Positions 23,289-31,569 of a DNA stretch of 64,000 bases are shown here, in pieces. The stretch is taken from the NCBI RefSeq assembly GCF_000720115.1, contig NZ_JOIR01000006.1, positions 1 to 64,000 of the forward strand. The letters are read 5' to 3'. Source of the stretch: Streptomyces sp. NRRL F-2580 (GTDB taxonomy: Bacteria; Actinomycetota; Actinomycetes; Streptomycetales; Streptomycetaceae). Numbering within the stretch: the stretch's first letter is position 1; every line of letters begins with the position of its first letter. A program made the position numbers and the translations under genes. The notes beneath the pieces are model-generated. The model was not told where the DNA came from and did not search any database. It worked only from the letters and a program-made list of their open reading frames with translations.

Positions 23289-24125
23289 TCAGTTCAGGGC
23301 GCTGATCATAGCCGCCGCCGTCGCCGTCATCGCCGTCCGGGCGGCCGTCAGGTACGGCCGGGGGTCCGCCGGGGTGAGGTGGGTGCGGATGGCCTCGGTC
23401 ATGGCCACGTTGAGCGCGGTGCCGATGTTGACCTTGCGGATGCCGCCGGCGACGGCCGCCGCGAGCTCGGCGTCCGGCAGCCCGGAGGAGCCGTGCAGGA
23501 CGAGCGGCACGTCCACCGTCTTGGCCAGCCGGGCCAGCAGCACGTGGTCCAGGGCCGCGGTCCGGCTGGTCATCGCGTGGCTGCTGCCGATCGCGACGGC
23601 CAGCGCGTCGACATCGGAGTCGGCGACGAACCGCCGCGCCTCGTCCGGGTCCGTACGGGCGCCGGGCGCGTGCGGGTCAAGCGGGGCGGCGCCGTTCTTG
23701 CCGCCGACCTCGCCCAACTCGGCTTCGATCCACAGCCCGTTGGCGTGCGCCCAGTCGGCGGCGGAGCGCGTCGCCTCCAGGTTCTCCCCGTACGGGAGCT
23801 GCGCGGCGTCGTACATCACCGAGCTGTACCCGGCGTCGCAGGCCTGGCGGAGCAGTTCCGTGCTCTTGACGTGGTCCAGGTGCAGGCCGACGCGGACCCC
23901 GGCGGCGTCCGCGCAGGCGGCGGCCGCGCGGGAGATGGGCAGCAGCTGCCCGCCGCGGAACTTCACGGCGTTCTCGCTCAGTTGCAGGATGACCGGCAGC
24001 CCGGCGGCCTCGGCCCCGGCCACGACCGCTTCGGCGTGCTCCAGGGTGATGATGTTGAAGGCGGCGACGGCGCGGCCCGCGCGGGCCGCCTCCAGGACGA
24101 GGGGGCCCGCGGGCACGAGGCTCAT
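23289..24125 (-). CDS. Class II fructose/tagatose-bisphosphate aldolase family
   Basis: A 278-residue zinc aldolase of the FbaA/GatY/KbaY family. Zinc and substrate motifs are GLHLDHVKSTELL (His pair), AVAIGSSHAMTSRTAALD (the usual G.xHG position reads SSHAM) and LVLHGSSGLPDAELAAAVAGGIRKVNIGT. It cleaves a ketose bisphosphate or related sugar phosphate to DHAP plus an aldehyde. The ATG at 24123-24125 overlaps the SIS gene stop (ATGA at 24122-24125), implying coupled translation. With the SIS isomerase and the divergent DeoR regulator it resembles agaS-agaY amino-sugar or tagatose cassettes, but the PTS and deacetylase genes of those cassettes are missing. Confidence 0.88.
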   Translation of the reverse strand: MSLVPAGPLVLEAARAGRAVAAFNIITLEHAEAVVAGAEAAGLPVILQLSENAVKFRGGQLLPISRAAAACADAAGVRVGLHLDHVKSTELLRQACDAGYSSVMYDAAQLPYGENLEATRSAADWAHANGLWIEAELGEVGGKNGAAPLDPHAPGARTDPDEARRFVADSDVDALAVAIGSSHAMTSRTAALDHVLLARLAKTVDVPLVLHGSSGLPDAELAAAVAGGIRKVNIGTALNVAMTEAIRTHLTPADPRPYLTAARTAMTATAAAMISALN

Positions 24126-25024
24126 CGGACCGCCTCCTCGCCGGTGGTGAGGATCACCGAGCGGGTGAGATGGCGCGGCGCGTCCGGATCCAGCTGCTGG
24201 TGGGCGGCGACGGCGAGCGCGAGGCGGTGCACGCGGACCAGTTCGGCGAGCGGGTCGAGCCGCCCGGCCACCCACTGGGCGCCGGTGGCCCGTACCTGCG
24301 CGGCGAGTCCTTCGGGGGCCTCGTCCAGGGACCAGGTGGCGGTGCCGGGTCCGGAGACGCTGATCGGCCCGTGCCGGTACTCCATCGCCGGGTAGGACTC
24401 GGCCCAGGACAGCGAGGCCTCCCGCATCTTGAGCGCGGCTTCGTTGGCCAGCCCGACGCTCCAGCCGCGGCCGAGGAAGGTGAACTGCCCCCGGCTCGCC
24501 AGCTCGGCGGGCAGCGGCTCGGTGAGGGCGGTCCGGGCGTCGGCGACCACGGCGGCGGTGTGCAGCCCGACGTGGGCGCGCAGCAGGGTGAGGGCGGTGG
24601 TCGCGAAGCGGGTCTGCACGACGGACTGTTCGTCGGCGAAGTCGAGGACGACGAGCTCGTCCGCGAGGGTCATCACCGGGGTCGCGGGATCGCCGATGAC
24701 GGCGGTCGTGGGCACGCCCGCGTCGCGGAGCGCGCCCAGCAGGTCGAGCACCTCCGTGGTGGTGCCGGAGCGGGTCAGGGCGACGACCCTGTCGTAGCGG
24801 CGGTGGCGGGGGAACTCCGAGGCGGCGAAGGCGTCGGTCTCGCCCTGCCCGGCCCCCTCGCGCAGGACGGCGGCCGCCTGGGCCATGAAGTACGAGGTCC
24901 CGCACCCGACGATCGCGGTACGCTCCCCCGGCTGCGGCAGCACCCCCCGCCGGGCCGGGGCCAGTTCGGCGGCCCGCTCCCAGCATGCGGGCTGTGTGCC
25001 CAACTCGTGCGCGACGTGACTCAT
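24122..25024 (-). CDS. SIS domain sugar isomerase/deaminase (AgaS/GlmS-C-like)
   Basis: A 300-residue protein with two SIS domains. The first phosphosugar site is IVGCGTSYFMAQAAAVLRE followed by ALTRSGTTTEVLDLLGAL; the second contains FLGRGWSVGLANEAALKMRE and PAMEYRHGPISVSGPG, the GlmS/AgaS glutamate-histidine signature. The glutamine amidotransferase half of GlmS is absent, so it should deaminate or isomerise an amino-sugar or ketose phosphate. The start is ATG 25022-25024 with GAGGGAG upstream. It is first in the operon, divergent from DeoR, with the aldolase overlapping its end. Confidence 0.88.
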   Translation of the reverse strand: MSHVAHELGTQPACWERAAELAPARRGVLPQPGERTAIVGCGTSYFMAQAAAVLREGAGQGETDAFAASEFPRHRRYDRVVALTRSGTTTEVLDLLGALRDAGVPTTAVIGDPATPVMTLADELVVLDFADEQSVVQTRFATTALTLLRAHVGLHTAAVVADARTALTEPLPAELASRGQFTFLGRGWSVGLANEAALKMREASLSWAESYPAMEYRHGPISVSGPGTATWSLDEAPEGLAAQVRATGAQWVAGRLDPLAELVRVHRLALAVAAHQQLDPDAPRHLTRSVILTTGEEAVR

Positions 25025-25081
25025 ACAGGCTCCCTCGTGCGACAGGCGGGTCTGAATGCGTTTTCCTGCAAGGTATCGGGC

Positions 25082-25101
25082 AGTTTCACGCAACTTCAAG
25101 C
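25082..25101. promoter_or_regulatory. Candidate DeoR direct-repeat operator
   Basis: AGTTTCACGC (25082-25091) and AACTTCAAGC (25092-25101) are adjacent 10-mers identical at 7 of 10 positions, in the gap between the SIS start and the DeoR gene. Tandem helical-turn repeats are typical of DeoR-family sites. Confidence 0.4.
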
Positions 25102-25216
25102 ATCCACGGGGTGATCGACTGAGTTAGTGTCGCCGGGTGGACCGGTGGAGGCCGAGGGAACTCACCGGCGAGCGTCGTGGAACGAATGTCGCAGGAAAGA
25201 CCGAAGGGGGCGGCCG

Positions 25217-25996
25217 ATGACGCGCAAGGAGCGCTGGCAGACACTGCTGGACCTGCTCGTGGAGCGGGGCGAGCTGGAGGTGGAGCCGGCGGCGGAGGCC
25301 CTGGGTGTGTCGGCCGCGACCATCCGCCGCGACCTCGACCAGCTCGCCGAGCAGCAGCTGCTGGTCCGCACCCGCGGCGGGGCCGTGCTGCACGGGGTCT
25401 CGTACGAACTCCCACTGCGCTACCGGACCTCGCGCCGGGCCGCCGAGAAGCGCCGGATCAGCGAGGCGGTGGCGGCCCTGATCTCGCCGGGCGAGGTGAT
25501 CGGCCTGACGGGCGGCACCACGACCACCGAGGTGGCGCGGGCCCTGGCCGGCCGCCCGGACCTGGCCCAGGGCTCGCCGGCGCTCACGGTGGTGACGAAC
25601 GCCCTCAACATCGCGGGCGAGCTGGTGATCCGGCCGCAGTTCAAGATCGTGCTGACGGGGGGTGTCGCCCGCCCCCAGTCCTACGAGCTCACGGGCCCCC
25701 TCGCCGAGCAGGTGCTCGGCCAACTCGCCGTGGACACCGCGGTGCTCGGCGTGGACGGCTTCGACCCGGCCGACGGCGCGGCGACCCGGCACGAGGACGA
25801 GGCCTCGGTCAACCGCCTGCTGTGCGAGCGGGCTCGTCGGGTGGTGATCGCGGCCGACTCCAGCAAGCTGGGCGTCCGCGCCTTCGCCCGCATCTGCGCG
25901 ACCACACAGGTGGACGTACTGGTGACGGACACCGGCATCCCGGCGGAGGTGGCGGCCCGCTTCACGGCGGCGGGGGTGGAGGTCGTCCGGGTCTGA
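25217..25996 (+). CDS. DeoR/GlpR family transcriptional regulator
   Basis: A 259-residue repressor. The N-terminal domain KERWQTLLDLLVERGELEVE with EALGVSAATIRRDLDQLAEQ is the DeoR winged helix-turn-helix. The C-terminal sugar-phosphate-binding domain has IGLTGGTTTTEVARAL and DSSKLGVRAFA. It should sense a sugar phosphate handled by the divergent SIS-aldolase operon. ATG 25217 is chosen with AAGGGGG upstream. A perfect 13-bp hairpin terminator begins at its stop codon. Confidence 0.92.
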   Translation: MTRKERWQTLLDLLVERGELEVEPAAEALGVSAATIRRDLDQLAEQQLLVRTRGGAVLHGVSYELPLRYRTSRRAAEKRRISEAVAALISPGEVIGLTGGTTTTEVARALAGRPDLAQGSPALTVVTNALNIAGELVIRPQFKIVLTGGVARPQSYELTGPLAEQVLGQLAVDTAVLGVDGFDPADGAATRHEDEASVNRLLCERARRVVIAADSSKLGVRAFARICATTQVDVLVTDTGIPAEVAARFTAAGVEVVRV

Positions 25997-26025
25997 GGCC
26001 CCCGGCCGGCCTCGGCCGGGGGCCT
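25996..26025. terminator. Strong hairpin terminator between convergent genes
   Basis: AGGCCCCCGGCCG (25996-26008) pairs perfectly with CGGCCGGGGGCCT (26013-26025) around a GCCT loop. It starts on the last base of the DeoR stop codon and faces the end of the secreted-protein gene (26048), so it can serve both strands. Confidence 0.85.
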
Positions 26026-26047
26026 TGCTCCAGCCGCTGCCGGGGCG

Positions 26048-26740
26048 CTAGGGCTGGGGGGTCACCGCCGTCCACTGGGACTGCGGGTTGTTGCCCAGTG
26101 CCGGCGCGGGACAGACGAGAGCGGTGCCGCCGCCCGCGCAGTGCAGGGTGTGGACCGTTCCGGCCGTGGTGATGACCTTGTAGAACACGTCGCTGCCGTT
26201 GGCGTCCACCGAGACGTCGCACACCCGGGAAGCCGTCGGGTAGCCCGGGATAGTGCTCAGGTTGGTCCAGCCAGGGGTGTTGAGCGCACCCGACACGATG
26301 TTCGGGTTGTCCGGGGTGGTGTTGATGTTGGCCCGCCTGCCGGCGTACGCCACCCCGTTCACCAGTGCCGCGAGGAACTGCTCCTGGCCGTTCGGCTGCG
26401 TCGAGTCGACGCCCGTGCCGCACGCCGTGGTGGTCGCCGTGGCCGTCGGGTAGGCGGTGACCGTTCTCGTCACCGTGACGGTCGGTCTGGCCTTCGGGGT
26501 CTTGCACTTCCTGTTCGGGTGATCGTCATCGTCGTCGTCGTCGTAGTCGTCGCAGTGCGGATCGGCGGCGTACGACGTGCCGGTGCCGGACTGGCTGGTC
26601 GCGGCGGCGGCCACCGCCACCGCGGGGGTCCCGACCGCGACGGTCACCGCCGCCGCGATCGCGATGAGCCTGCGGATCCCCTTCAGCCCGCCACGAGGCG
26701 TCGGCCCGTCCTGCGGGGTCGCGCTGTGCTCAGGACTCAT
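26048..26740 (-). CDS. Secreted protein of unknown function with Asp-run
   Basis: A 230-residue protein with a signal region (RRLIAIAAAVTVAVGTPAVAV). The mature N-terminus holds a run of Asp residues (DDYDDDDDDDHP, encoded by GTC/GTA repeats at about 26520-26560 on the plus strand). It is followed by a Lys/Pro patch and a Val/Thr-rich segment (PTVTVTRTVTAYPTATATTT). The C-terminal 130 residues look like a compact domain with four cysteines (CGTG, RVCDV, LHCAGG, LVCPAP), probably disulfide-bonded. I do not recognise the domain. ATG 26738-26740 has AGGAG upstream. The Asp run could bind calcium; that is inference. Confidence 0.8.
   Translation of the reverse strand: MSPEHSATPQDGPTPRGGLKGIRRLIAIAAAVTVAVGTPAVAVAAAATSQSGTGTSYAADPHCDDYDDDDDDDHPNRKCKTPKARPTVTVTRTVTAYPTATATTTACGTGVDSTQPNGQEQFLAALVNGVAYAGRRANINTTPDNPNIVSGALNTPGWTNLSTIPGYPTASRVCDVSVDANGSDVFYKVITTAGTVHTLHCAGGGTALVCPAPALGNNPQSQWTAVTPQP
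26066..26084. other. No separate feature: coding end of secreted protein
   Basis: This short stretch encodes the C-terminal QSQWTAVTPQP region of the secreted protein and holds no independent signal. It is listed only to state that the terminator at 25996-26025 is not followed by a T-tract in this direction. Confidence 0.3.
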
Positions 26741-26765
26741 GTGAGTGCTCCTGCCCTCGGACAAC

Positions 26766-26784
26766 CCCGGGGGCGTTCCCCGGG
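26766..26784. terminator. Hairpin between LysR gene and secreted-protein gene
   Basis: CCCGGGG (26766-26772) and CCCCGGG (26778-26784) form a 7-bp stem with a GCGTT loop. It lies in the 152-bp gap downstream of the LysR gene and upstream of the secreted protein, so it may end the LysR transcript or act in the leader. Confidence 0.45.
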
Positions 26785-26892
26785 TATGAACGAGAGCCTG
26801 ACCCGTAGGGAGCGCGACACAGCCTCCCTGCCCGCCGGACACGCGAGCAGGCCAGCACATCGGACCAACGGTGAGCGTCCGAAGGCGTGCCC

Positions 26893-27828
26893 TTAGTGAC
26901 CCGGCACCCGTTCCGCCTCCCGGACCAGGGCGGCCAGCACCGGGGCGATCAGGGGGTGGGTCTCGGCGCCTCGGCGGGTGGCGGCGAAGACCCGGCGGGT
27001 GGCGGCCGGGCCGGTGACCGGGCGGACCTGGACCTCCTTGAGGTCCATGCCCCGCAGTGCCGAACGCGGTACGAGGGCCACGCCGGCCCCGGCGCCCACC
27101 AGCGCGGTCACGGCGCGGAAGTCGTCGGAGGAGTGGACGAACCGGGGCTCGAAGCCGGCCAGTTCGCAGGCGAGCAGCGTTACGTCGTGGCAGGGGTTGC
27201 CGGGGTACTGGCCCACCCAGTCCGCGTCGGACAGGCCCGCCAGCGACACCGCGGGCGCGTCGGCCAGGGGGTGCCCCGAGGGCAGCACCGCGTCGAAGGG
27301 CTCGGCGTACAGCGGGAGGACCGACAACCGGGCGTCGTCCGCCCCCGGGCCGCCCCGGTACTCGACCGCCAGGGCCACGTCCGCCTCGCCGTCCAGCAGC
27401 AGCGGCAGGCTCTGGTCGCCCTCCGCGTCACGGACCCGCAGCCGGATGCCCGGCCGCTCCAGCGCGAGCCGGGCGATGGCCGGGGCCAGGACCTCCGCGA
27501 TCCCCGTCGCGAAGGCGGCCACGGTGACCTCGCCCGCCGAGCCGCCCGCGTACGCCGCGAGTTCGGCCTCGGCCCGCTCCAGCTGCGCCAGCACCTCGTG
27601 GGTGTGGCCGAGGAGGATCTCACCGGCCGCGGTGAGCCGTACGCCCCGGCCGCTGCGGGTGAGCAGCGCGTGGCCGGTCTCCTGTTCCAGCGCCGCGAGC
27701 TGCTGGGAGACGGCCGAGGGGGTGAGGTACAGGGCTGCGGCCGCGGCGGTCACCGTACGGTGGTCCGCCACGGCCCGCAGGATGCGCAGCCGGCGGGGGT
27801 CGATCACCCCTCCATTGTCGCAGGCCAC
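26893..27828 (-). CDS. LysR family transcriptional regulator
   Basis: About 311 residues. The winged HTH is RRLRILRAVADHRTVTAAA and LYLTPSAVSQQLAALEQETG, typical of LysR proteins. The effector domain follows (SAGEVTVAAFATGIAEVLAP). The GTG at 27828 was used; an in-frame GTG at 27807 gives the more conserved start (IDPRRLRIL) but has less room for a ribosome binding site. It lies on the same strand as tdh-kbl, 162 bp downstream of kbl, with a 9-bp-unit repeat array in between. No divergent target gene is present, so its regulon is unknown. Confidence 0.9.
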   Translation of the reverse strand: MACDNGGVIDPRRLRILRAVADHRTVTAAAAALYLTPSAVSQQLAALEQETGHALLTRSGRGVRLTAAGEILLGHTHEVLAQLERAEAELAAYAGGSAGEVTVAAFATGIAEVLAPAIARLALERPGIRLRVRDAEGDQSLPLLLDGEADVALAVEYRGGPGADDARLSVLPLYAEPFDAVLPSGHPLADAPAVSLAGLSDADWVGQYPGNPCHDVTLLACELAGFEPRFVHSSDDFRAVTALVGAGAGVALVPRSALRGMDLKEVQVRPVTGPAATRRVFAATRRGAETHPLIAPVLAALVREAERVPGH

Positions 27829-27890
27829 GCAGGGCCCCTCGGCCGCTCGGACCGCTCGAACCCCTCTGACCGATCGGACCTCTCAGGCCG

Positions 27891-27994
27891 CCGAGACCGC
27901 CGAGACCGCCGAGACCGATCAGACCCCTCGCAGCTCTCCGGCACCTCAGACCACTTGAGCCACTCGGGCCACTCGCGCCACTCGAGCCATTCAG
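27891..27994. repeat. Two 9-bp tandem repeat arrays after kbl
   Basis: CCGAGACCG is repeated three times in tandem at 27891-27917. A second 9-base unit, GCCACTCGN, runs at 27959, 27968 and 27977 with degenerate flanking copies from about 27950 to 27994, reaching the kbl stop codon at 27991-27993. The 9-base period would keep any reading frame open. The surrounding 27840-27990 stretch is otherwise gene-free. Confidence 0.75.
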
Positions 27995-29199
27995 GCCTTC
28001 TCAGCCGCCAGCGCCGCACGGGCGTCCGTGAACGCAGCCACCGCGCGCTCCACGTCGGCCGTCGAGTGGGCCGCCGAGAGCTGGACGCGGATGCGCGCCG
28101 CGCCCATCGGCACCACCGGGTAGGAGAAGCCGATCACGTAGACCCCGCGCTCCAGGAGCAGCTCCGCCATCCGGCCCGCCTCGGCCGCGTCGCCGATCAT
28201 CACCGGGGCGATGGCGTGGTCGCCCGGGAGGATCTCGAAGCCGGCCTCGGTCATCTTCGTGCGGAAGAGCGCGGTGTTGGCGGCGAGCCGCTCGCGCAGG
28301 TCGCCGGCGGACTCCAGCAGGTCGAGGACGTTGAGGGAGGCCGCGGCGATGACCGGGGCGAGGGAGTTGGAGAAGAGGTACGGGCGCGAGCGCTGACGCA
28401 GCAGCTCCACGATTTCGGCGCGGGCCGCGACGTAGCCGCCGGAGGCGCCGCCGAGGGCCTTGCCGAGGGTGCCGGTGATGATGTCGACGCGGTCCATGAC
28501 GCCGTGCAGTTCCGGGGTGCCGCGGCCGCCGGGGCCGACGAAGCCGACGGCGTGCGAGTCGTCGACCATGACCATGGCGTCGTAGCGCTCCGCCAGGTCG
28601 CAGATCTCGGCGAGCGGGGCGACGTAGCCGTCCATGGAGAAGACGCCGTCGGTGACGATCAGCTTGCGGCGGGCGCCGCCCTCCGTGGCTTCCTTCAGGC
28701 GGGTTTCGAGCTCGGCCATGTCGCGGTTGGCGTAGCGGAAGCGCTTGGCCTTGCTCAGCCGGATGCCGTCGATGATGGAGGCGTGGTTGAGGGCGTCGGA
28801 GATGACCGCGTCCTCGGCACCGAGGAGGGTCTCGAAGACTCCGCCGTTGGCGTCGAAGCAGGAGGAGTAGAGGATCGTGTCCTCCTGGCCGAGGAAGGCC
28901 GACAGCCGCGCCTCCAGCTCCTTGTGCACCTCCTGGGTGCCGCAGATGAAGCGGACGGAGGCCATGCCGTAGCCCCAGCGGTCCAGTGCGTCCTTCGCCG
29001 CGGTGACCACCTCGGGGTGGTCGGCCAGCCCCAGGTAGTTGTTCGCGCAGAAGTTGAGCACCTCGCCGGGGGTGCCGCCCGCAGTGACGGCGACCGCGGC
29101 GTTCTGCGGGGTGCCGATGACGCGCTCGGGCTTGTGCAGGCCGGCGGCGCGGATCTCGTCGAGGGTGGTGCGGAGGTCCTCGCGGACGGTCTCGAACAT
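27991..29199 (-). CDS. kbl: Glycine C-acetyltransferase (2-amino-3-ketobutyrate CoA ligase)
   Basis: A 402-residue PLP enzyme of the alpha-oxoamine synthase family. It converts 2-amino-3-oxobutyrate plus CoA to glycine and acetyl-CoA, the second step of threonine degradation. Diagnostic segments are [35 protein letters not shown] and the PLP-lysine region [17 protein letters not shown]. Length and motifs match E. coli Kbl. It lies downstream of tdh on the same strand, the standard order of the pathway, but separated by a 153-bp gap containing a large composite hairpin. Confidence 0.96.
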   Translation of the reverse strand: MFETVREDLRTTLDEIRAAGLHKPERVIGTPQNAAVAVTAGGTPGEVLNFCANNYLGLADHPEVVTAAKDALDRWGYGMASVRFICGTQEVHKELEARLSAFLGQEDTILYSSCFDANGGVFETLLGAEDAVISDALNHASIIDGIRLSKAKRFRYANRDMAELETRLKEATEGGARRKLIVTDGVFSMDGYVAPLAEICDLAERYDAMVMVDDSHAVGFVGPGGRGTPELHGVMDRVDIITGTLGKALGGASGGYVAARAEIVELLRQRSRPYLFSNSLAPVIAAASLNVLDLLESAGDLRERLAANTALFRTKMTEAGFEILPGDHAIAPVMIGDAAEAGRMAELLLERGVYVIGFSYPVVPMGAARIRVQLSAAHSTADVERAVAAFTDARAALAAEKA

Positions 29200-29248
29200 G
29201 TGCGGTTCTCCTTGTGCGGCGGAGGGCGGCGAGGGGACGAGGAAGGGG

Positions 29249-29318
29249 GGCCGGGCCCCGCGGAGGGTGGGGGTCCCCCCGGACGGAGTCTGGGGGAGAG
29301 GGTGTGCGGGGCCCGGCC
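29249..29318. repeat. Composite Streptomyces-type hairpin between tdh and kbl
   Basis: GGCCGGGCCCCGC (29249-29261) and GCGGGGCCCGGCC (29306-29318) are perfect 13-bp inverted arms. The 44 bases they enclose contain further self-complementary runs, GGGGG/CCCCCC around 29269-29280 and a second GGGGG at 29292-29296, flanking GGACGGAGTCT. I recall similar G5/C5 elements in Streptomyces intergenic regions. In RNA it would form a very stable multi-stem structure between two genes of one pathway. Confidence 0.75.
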
Positions 29319-29352
29319 GGGGGGAGATGGTTCGGCGGGGGACGGAGGGCGG

Positions 29353-30381
29353 TTACGCCGTCCAGTCCAGGATGATCTTGCCGCTGCGGGCGGTCGACGC
29401 CTCGTCGAAGGCGGCTTCGAAGTCGCGGTGCGAGTAGCGGCCGGTGATCACGGGGCTGAGGTCGAGCCCGCCCTCCAGCAGCACGGTCATCGCGTACCAG
29501 GTCTCGAACATCTCGCGGCCGTAGATGCCCTTGATGGTGATCATCGAGGTGACGACCTTCGCCCAGTCCACCGGGAACTCCTGCGCGGGCAGGCCCAGCA
29601 TGGCGATCTTGCCGCCGTGCGTCATGTTGTCGATCATGTCGCGCATCGCCTCGGCACGGCCGGACATCTCCAGGCCGACGTCGAAGCCCTCGCGCAGGCC
29701 GAGCCGCGCCTGCGCCTCGGCGATCGAGGACTCGGCGACGTTCACCGCGAGCGTGGCGCCCGCCTTGCGGGCGATCTCCAGCCGCTCGGGGCTGACGTCC
29801 GTGATGACCACGTTGCGCGCGCCGGCGTGCTTGGCCACGGCCGCCGCCATGATCCCGATCGGGCCGGCGCCGGTGATCAGTACGTCCTCGCCGACCATCG
29901 GGAAGGACAGGGCCGTGTGCACGGCGTTGCCGAACGGGTCGAAGATCGCCGCCACGTCCAGGTCGACGGCGGTGCGGTGCGCCCACACGTTCTGCGCGGG
30001 CAGGACGACGTACTCGGCGAAGGCGCCGTCGCGCCCGACGCCGAGGCCGATCGTGCTGCGGCACAGGTGGCGGCGGCCGGCCAGACAGTTGCGGCACTTG
30101 CCGCACACCAGGTGGCCCTCGCCGCTGACGAGCGCGCCGATCTCGATGTCGCGGACGTCCGCGCCGAGCGCCGCGACCTCGCCGACGAACTCGTGGCCGA
30201 GGACGAGCGGGGTCTTGACCGCGCCCTGCGCCCAGCCGTCCCAGGCCCGGATGTGGAGGTCGGTTCCGCAGATGCCGGTGCGCAGCACCTTGATCAGCAC
30301 GTCGCCGGGTCCGTACTCGGGCTCGGGGACGTCCATCAGCCACAGTCCGGGCTCGGCCTTGTGCTTGACGAGTGCCTTCAT
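29353..30381 (-). CDS. tdh: L-threonine 3-dehydrogenase
   Basis: A 342-residue zinc-dependent medium-chain dehydrogenase that oxidises L-threonine to 2-amino-3-oxobutyrate with NAD+. The catalytic zinc region is [17 protein letters not shown] with [14 protein letters not shown]; the structural zinc loop has [15 protein letters not shown]; the Rossmann motif is [19 protein letters not shown]. It matches bacterial Tdh in length and motif order. It is the upstream gene of the tdh-kbl pair. The 198-bp gap to the divergent esterase gene should hold its promoter; I saw no clear operator there. Confidence 0.96.
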   Translation of the reverse strand: MKALVKHKAEPGLWLMDVPEPEYGPGDVLIKVLRTGICGTDLHIRAWDGWAQGAVKTPLVLGHEFVGEVAALGADVRDIEIGALVSGEGHLVCGKCRNCLAGRRHLCRSTIGLGVGRDGAFAEYVVLPAQNVWAHRTAVDLDVAAIFDPFGNAVHTALSFPMVGEDVLITGAGPIGIMAAAVAKHAGARNVVITDVSPERLEIARKAGATLAVNVAESSIAEAQARLGLREGFDVGLEMSGRAEAMRDMIDNMTHGGKIAMLGLPAQEFPVDWAKVVTSMITIKGIYGREMFETWYAMTVLLEGGLDLSPVITGRYSHRDFEAAFDEASTARSGKIILDWTA

Positions 30382-30579
30382 GGGGTGGCTCCAGGCATGC
30401 GGAAGGAGGCGCCGCGGGCGTGCGGGCCCGGACGGCGTCGGTGACGGGCACCAATCTGCCGATCGGCGCGGTGATCAGTCCATCGAGACTTTCTTAAGCG
30501 GGTCGACAGCGCAGCTTCACGCCTATGCTCCTCCCGTGACGGGGAAGGGGCTCGCGCCGGCGACGGCGTGGGGAAAGGG

Positions 30580-31500
30580 ATGGTGAGGGGCGTGCCGAGT
30601 CTGCGCAGCAGGGCGCTGTCGGCCGCGCTGATCGCGGCGGGACGCCGAAGACGGTTCGCGAGCGCCGAGGCGGTACGGACCCGGGTGGCGGAGGCCGCCC
30701 GACGGCCCGCCTCCCATCTGCCGCCGCGTTCGCTGGGCCGGGTCGCGGACATCTCTCGGACCTTCGTCGGAGCCTGGCCGGTGTACGACGTCTCCCCGCT
30801 CGGGAGGGAGCCCGCGGCGCAGGTGCTGTACGTGCACGGCGGCGAGTACATCAACGAACTGGTCCGCCCGCACTGGACGCTGATCCGGACCCTGGTCACG
30901 CAGGCGCGGGCGCGGGTCGTCGTACCGGCGTACATCCTCGCTCCGCGCGGTACCGCCGACCGGACCGTCCCGGTCGCCGCCGACCTGCTGAGCGGCCTGA
31001 TCGCGGGCGGCGGTGGCGGCGGGACGGTGCTCATCGGGGACTCGGCGGGGGCCGGGCTGGCGCTGGCGGCCGCGCAGCGGCTGCGCGACCGCACCGGGGC
31101 GCAGCCTTCCAGGATCGTGCTGATCTCGCCCTGGCTGGACGTGACCATGAGCCATCCGGACCAGGCCGCCATCGAGGCGGCCGATCCGATGCTGGCGCGT
31201 CCGGGGCTGCGGGAGGCCGGCCGGCTGTACGCGGGGACCCTGGCGGCCGACGATCCCCGCGTGAGTCCCCTCCACGGGAGCTTCGCGGGGCTGGCGCCGC
31301 TGACGGTGTTCACCGGGACCCGGGACGTGCTGACCACGGACAGCAGGGAGCTGCTGCGCCGGGCGCGGGCGGACGGGACCGAGGTGGAGTTCCACGAGGC
31401 CGTGGGGCTGCCGCACACCTACCCGCTGCTTCCGGTGCCGGAGGGGCGGGCGGCGCGCGACCGGATCGTCGAGCTGATCAGGGCGACAGCGGAGCTGTGA
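30580..31500 (+). CDS. Alpha/beta hydrolase, hormone-sensitive-lipase type
   Basis: About 306 residues. The esterase nucleophile elbow is LIGDSAGAGLALAAA (Ser in GDSAG). The catalytic Asp lies in TGTRDVLTTD and the His in GLPHTYPLLP. The oxyanion-hole motif reads VLYVHGGEYINEL, with HGGE in place of the usual HGGG, seen in a subset of the family. It should hydrolyse a short-chain ester. ATG 30580 is preferred over GTG 30568 or 30583. It is divergent from tdh and convergent with the methyltransferase gene. Confidence 0.88.
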   Translation: MVRGVPSLRSRALSAALIAAGRRRRFASAEAVRTRVAEAARRPASHLPPRSLGRVADISRTFVGAWPVYDVSPLGREPAAQVLYVHGGEYINELVRPHWTLIRTLVTQARARVVVPAYILAPRGTADRTVPVAADLLSGLIAGGGGGGTVLIGDSAGAGLALAAAQRLRDRTGAQPSRIVLISPWLDVTMSHPDQAAIEAADPMLARPGLREAGRLYAGTLAADDPRVSPLHGSFAGLAPLTVFTGTRDVLTTDSRELLRRARADGTEVEFHEAVGLPHTYPLLPVPEGRAARDRIVELIRATAEL

Positions 31501-31554
31501 CCTGCCCGGTCATGACCTGTCCGTCGTGACCCGTCCGTCATGGCCCGTCCGTGC
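31498..31554. repeat. 14-bp tandem repeat in a convergent gap
   Basis: TGACCTGTCCGTCG (31513-31526), TGACCCGTCCGTCA (31527-31540) and TGGCCCGTCCGTGC (31541-31554) are tandem. A fourth, slightly longer copy (31498-31512) begins with the esterase stop codon TGA. It fills most of the 69-bp gap between the esterase and methyltransferase genes. Confidence 0.75.
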
Positions 31555-31569
31555 CCACGCCGAGGTGCC

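Noticed and set aside
27804..28019. A 71-codon minus-strand ORF with EW and RSRRS repeats
   Set aside because: It is the translation of the 9-bp tandem repeats in the kbl-LysR gap, without a ribosome binding site, and it overlaps the end of kbl in another frame.
26887..30444. A 1185-codon plus-strand open frame opposite LysR, kbl and tdh
   Set aside because: It lies antisense to three clear enzyme and regulator genes, has an Arg/Gly/Val/Asp-biased composition and no recognisable domain. It is a by-product of high-GC codon bias.
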